Origin: CAZSMC01 sp964607755
GTDB taxonomy: Bacteria; Zhuqueibacterota; Zhuqueibacteria; Residuimicrobiales; Krinioviventaceae
DNA: 8,954 nt
Direction of reading: 5' to 3'
Assembly (NCBI GenBank): GCA_964607755.1
Contig: CAZSMC010000114.1
Span: 1 to 8,954 of the forward strand
Of this stretch, positions 6,903 through 8,954 are shown piece after piece. The notes below the pieces were generated by a model, which saw only the letters and a list, made by a program, of their open reading frames with translations, was not told the origin of the DNA and made no database searches. Within the stretch, counting starts at the first letter, position 1; every line of letters begins with the position of its first letter. The position numbers and the translations under genes were made by a program.

Positions 6903-7181
6903 ATGCTGATTGTTGTATCTTATGATGTGATTGATAATAAAAAAAGAACCAAATTGGCAAAGAAATTGTGCGATTTTGGCATACGGGTGCAATATTCTGT
7001 TTTTGAATGCAGACTGAATAAAAGCCAATTGAAAGAGATGAGAAAAGAGTCATTAAAATTCATAGATGAGGAAAAAGACAGCCTTAGAATTTATAAAATC
7101 TGTAGCGATTGTGTACAAAAGATAGAATCCTATGGTATCAAGCAAGGGCTTGAAGAAGAAGACAAGCCAATTGTTATTTAA
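6903..7181 (+). CDS. cas2: Cas2, Cas1 partner
   Basis: Cas2 dimers bridge two Cas1 dimers in the spacer-integration complex. The 92-residue ferredoxin-like protein opens with MLIVVSYDV (the usual first strand with the conserved D8) and continues with RTKLAKKLCDFGIRVQYSVFEC, the family's typical helix and second strand. It ends in EEDKPIVI, the C-terminal strand that packs on Cas1. The gene begins 23 bases after the cas1 stop; a GTG at 6900 could also serve but would give an unusual MM start. The ribosome site is weak (GGTTGAG), so translation probably depends on the upstream genes. Confidence 0.96.
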   Translation: MLIVVSYDVIDNKKRTKLAKKLCDFGIRVQYSVFECRLNKSQLKEMRKESLKFIDEEKDSLRIYKICSDCVQKIESYGIKQGLEEEDKPIVI

Positions 7182-7386
7182 TTTCAAATAAAACAACGAC
7201 ATAAACATATACCGTCACCTATAGTGGCGGTTGTAGTTCCATTAAAAAACAGTATGTTACTTATGAAATTTGCCGTATTTTCTACAAAATTGTACTCGAA
7301 AAAAGAGTTAAAAATAGCCAAAAACAAGCCACCTATAGAGGTACCGAGCATAACCTATTGTAAATACAGGCTAAAAATAGGGTGCT
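7182..7386 (+). promoter_or_regulatory. CRISPR leader
   Basis: This 205-base, A+T-rich stretch separates cas2 from the first repeat and contains no convincing gene. Its position next to cas2 and beside the uniform end of the array marks it as the leader, where the array transcript should start and Cas1-Cas2 should integrate. A motif CACCTATAG(T/A)GG occurs twice in it (about 7216 and 7330). A possible promoter is TTGTAC at 7290-7295 with AATAGC at 7313-7318, 17 bases apart, but the -10 box is poor and the assignment is tentative. Confidence 0.7.
7211..7231 (+). other. Imperfect hairpin in the leader
   Basis: ACCGTCAC (7211-7218) and GTGGCGGT (7224-7231) pair as an 8-bp stem with one A:G-type weak position read as G-T on the RNA, around a CTATA loop. 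It sits 30 bases after the cas2 stop, so it could slow transcription after cas2. No T-tract follows, so it is not a standard terminator. It also carries the first copy of the CACCTATAG motif. Confidence 0.4.
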
Positions 7387-7875
7387 GTCGGAATGAACAC
7401 CAGGGTTGATACTGGATTGAGACTTGTATATCTCTTCCCATATTGCGCGGGAAAAGAAACAGTCGGAATGAACACCAGGGTTGATACTGGATTGAGACTC
7501 CAATTCTTGGGCTATTTTTTCCGCTTCCGCTTCCGCTGTCGGAATGAACACCAGGGTTGATACTGGATTGAGACAGTTCTTCTGGAGCGTCCCGTCGAAC
7601 AGGCTCGTCCCCGTCGGAATGAACACCAGGGTTGATACTGGATTGAGACTTTTTTCTTTCTCTTCCGTCGCTTTTTGTTCCTTGTTCCGTCGGAATGAAC
7701 ACCAGGGTTGATACTGGATTGAGACAGACATCCGCAGCGGCCCTTGTGTCGTCCATTACTAATGGTCGGAATGAACACCAGGGTTGATACTGGATTGAGA
7801 CTTTTTTATTACTTACTTTTTAAGGAGAGGGGAGAGAAGTCGGAATGAACACCAGGGTTGATACTGGATTGAGAC
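7387..7875 (+). repeat. Array block A: seven leader-proximal variant A repeats
   Basis: Repeats 1 to 7 are identical in every base I compared and form the newest end if the leader is at 7182-7386. Spacers 1-6 here are 7424-7461, 7499-7537, 7575-7612, 7650-7688, 7726-7764 and 7802-7838. Several are pyrimidine-rich on this strand. The switch to variant B takes place across spacer 7 (7876-7917), without a hybrid repeat. Confidence 0.95.
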
Positions 7876-7917
7876 CTCAATTTCTCTCCTCGCCCGTTCC
7901 ACCTCCGGTTTCATCTC

Positions 7918-8863
7918 GTCAGAATGAAAACCAGGATAGATACTGGATTGCGACCAAGTGCTCAAGTTAACTCTCGCGGAAAATTTTCTTTGTCAGAATG
8001 AAAACCAGGATAGATACTGGATTGCGACTTTGATTATTTACTTTTTAAGGAGAGGGGAGAGAATATGTCAGAATGAAAACCAGGATAGATACTGGATTGC
8101 GACTTGCAGGAAATGCTTCCTTTAGAGCCTTGGCTGTTTTTGGTCAGAATGAAAACCAGGATAGATACTGGATTGCGACCAAGAATAATAGCGATAGCAA
8201 TAAAACAAGGATGATAAGTCAGAATGAAAACCAGGATAGATACTGGATTGCGACATTCTTCTGTTTCTGTTCCTTGTTCCATTCCTCATCCCCGTCAGAA
8301 TGAAAACCAGGATAGATACTGGATTGCGACATATGATGCCATTACCGTTTGGCTTTTTGTTCCGATAGGTCAGAATGAAAACCAGGATAGATACTGGATT
8401 GCGACCTGTAGGGTTCATCGATTACCAATAGAATCCGGTCTCGTCAGAATGAAAACCAGGATAGATACTGGATTGCGACATTGAAATGATTAGGAGTAGT
8501 CATAATAAATGCCACCTTTGTCAGAATGAAAACCAGGATAGATACTGGATTGCGACCCCGCGTAGAGTCCAAGAACAGTGAGAAAATAATCAGCTGTCAG
8601 AATGAAAACCAGGATAGATACTGGATTGCGACTGTTCTATCTGACCATCAGCCAGTCTATGGCCTTTTTCCAGTCAGAATGAAAACCAGGATAGATACTG
8701 GATTGCGACCCTTGAAGATCAGCTTCTCTTAACTGATCTTTAAAATACTTGGTCAGAATGAAAACCAGGATAGATACTGGATTGCGACCTCCTTGAGCGT
8801 TCCGGAATTATCGACCACTTCGTCTGGTCAGAATGAAAACCAGGATAGATACTGGATTGCGAC
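7918..8863 (+). repeat. Array block B: thirteen variant B repeats
   Basis: Repeats 8 to 20 differ from variant A at repeat positions 4 (G to A), 12 (C to A), 19 (G to A), 21 (T to A) and 34 (A to C). Spacers 8-19 here are 7955-7991, 8029-8066, 8104-8142, 8180-8217, 8255-8293, 8331-8368, 8406-8442, 8480-8519, 8557-8595, 8633-8672, 8710-8751 and 8789-8826. No repeat within the block mixes A and B positions. Position 34 lies in the predicted crRNA handle; 19 and 21 fall in the hairpin loop. Confidence 0.95.
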
Positions 8864-8899
8864 TTTCTAACCTAACCTCCTTTTTTAATGAACTTTCTT

Positions 8900-8933
8900 G
8901 TCGGAATGAACACCAGGGTTGATACTGGATTGC
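8900..8933 (+). repeat. Terminal, degenerate variant A repeat
   Basis: The last repeat keeps variant A bases at positions 4, 12, 19 and 21, then reads GGATTGC followed by ATTTAGCC, so the final GAC is lost and position 34 is the B-type C. Decay of the last repeat is normal for the leader-distal end. The bases after it (8934-8954) show no feature. Confidence 0.9.
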
Positions 8934-8954
8934 ATTTAGCCTTTAGCTGTTAGC

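Larger units (their letters stand above)
7387..8933 (+). CRISPR. CRISPR array, 21 repeats, 20 spacers, two repeat variants
   Basis: Repeats are 37 bases and start at 7387, 7462, 7538, 7613, 7689, 7765, 7839, 7918, 7992, 8067, 8143, 8218, 8294, 8369, 8443, 8520, 8596, 8673, 8752, 8827 and 8900. Variant A begins GTCGGAATGAACACCAGGG and ends GGATTGAGAC; variant B begins GTCAGAATGAAAACCAGGA and ends GGATTGCGAC. Spacers are 36 to 42 bases, mostly 37-40; the two longest (42) are 7876-7917 and 8710-8751. A 4-bp stem CCAG/CTGG with an 8-base loop is kept in both variants, as are GTC and GAC at the ends. If Cas6 cuts eight bases before the spacer, as is usual, crRNA handles would be AUUGAGAC or AUUGCGAC, which are type III-like. 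Transcription is probably on the + strand: the leader is at the left and the repeat carries its ATTGxGAC end on this strand. The last repeat is truncated, marking the old end. Confidence 0.98.

Noticed and set aside
7182..7231. Intrinsic terminator after cas2
   Set aside because: The hairpin at 7211-7231 is not followed by a T-tract.
7224..7409. 61-residue reading frame in the leader
   Set aside because: It ends inside repeat 1, lies in the leader and has no recognisable motif.
7333..7778. Antisense frames of 88-133 residues in block A
   Set aside because: They are the CRISPR repeat read in three frames (recurring SSINPGVHS), not genes.
7802..8066. A real ribosome site inside the array from AAGGAGAGGGG in spacers 6 and 9
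   Set aside because: The sequences are spacers, and no gene follows; any ribosome site belongs to the foreign source.
8034..8732. Frames on both strands in block B with recurring KTRIDTGLR or NPVSILVFIL
   Set aside because: They are repeat read-through with spacer text between.

Overview
This window is the adaptation half of a type III CRISPR-Cas locus, with every gene on the + strand. It holds the tail of a Csx3-like ring nuclease, cas6, a CARF-nuclease of the Card1/Can2 type, a 964-residue reverse transcriptase-TPR-primase fusion, cas1, cas2, a leader, and an array of 21 repeats and 20 spacers. The effector genes (cas10 and the csm or cmr genes) are not present; they probably lie upstream of base 1 or elsewhere in the genome. 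Base composition is moderate and genes are moderately rich in A+T. The many short hairpin repeats suggest a free-living environmental Gram-negative bacterium, but nothing here fixes the phylum.

Layout: 1-128 csx3-like 3' end; 160-1113 cas6; 1123-1558 a run of hairpin-rich dispersed repeats; 1591-2697 card1; 2718-2975 another copy of the same repeat element; 2999-5893 RT-TPR-AEP fusion; 5890-6879 cas1, overlapping the fusion gene by an ATGA junction; 6903-7181 cas2; 7182-7386 leader; 7387-8933 array; 8934-8954 nothing recognised. card1 is bracketed by direct copies of the repeat element and looks like an exchangeable cassette.

How the parts fit (inference from families): the RT-primase fusion is translationally coupled to cas1, and cas2 follows, so these probably form a spacer-acquisition module that can copy RNA or prime synthesis. 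Cas6 would cut the array transcript within each repeat. Cyclic oligoadenylate made by an absent Cas10 would activate Card1, and the Csx3-like protein would degrade that messenger.

Most unusual points: (1) one polypeptide carries a group II intron-like RT whose catalytic box reads YSDN instead of YADD, a TPR region, an archaeo-eukaryotic primase of the TOTE/CAPP kind and a cysteine domain resembling the iron-sulfur domain of PriL. (2) The array is a mosaic A(7)-B(13)-A(1) of two 37-nt repeats that differ at five positions, all outside the likely stem. (3) Spacers in the two blocks sample homologous targets; in the antisense reading their differences are synonymous. (4) Copies of the intergenic element show compensatory changes in a stem.
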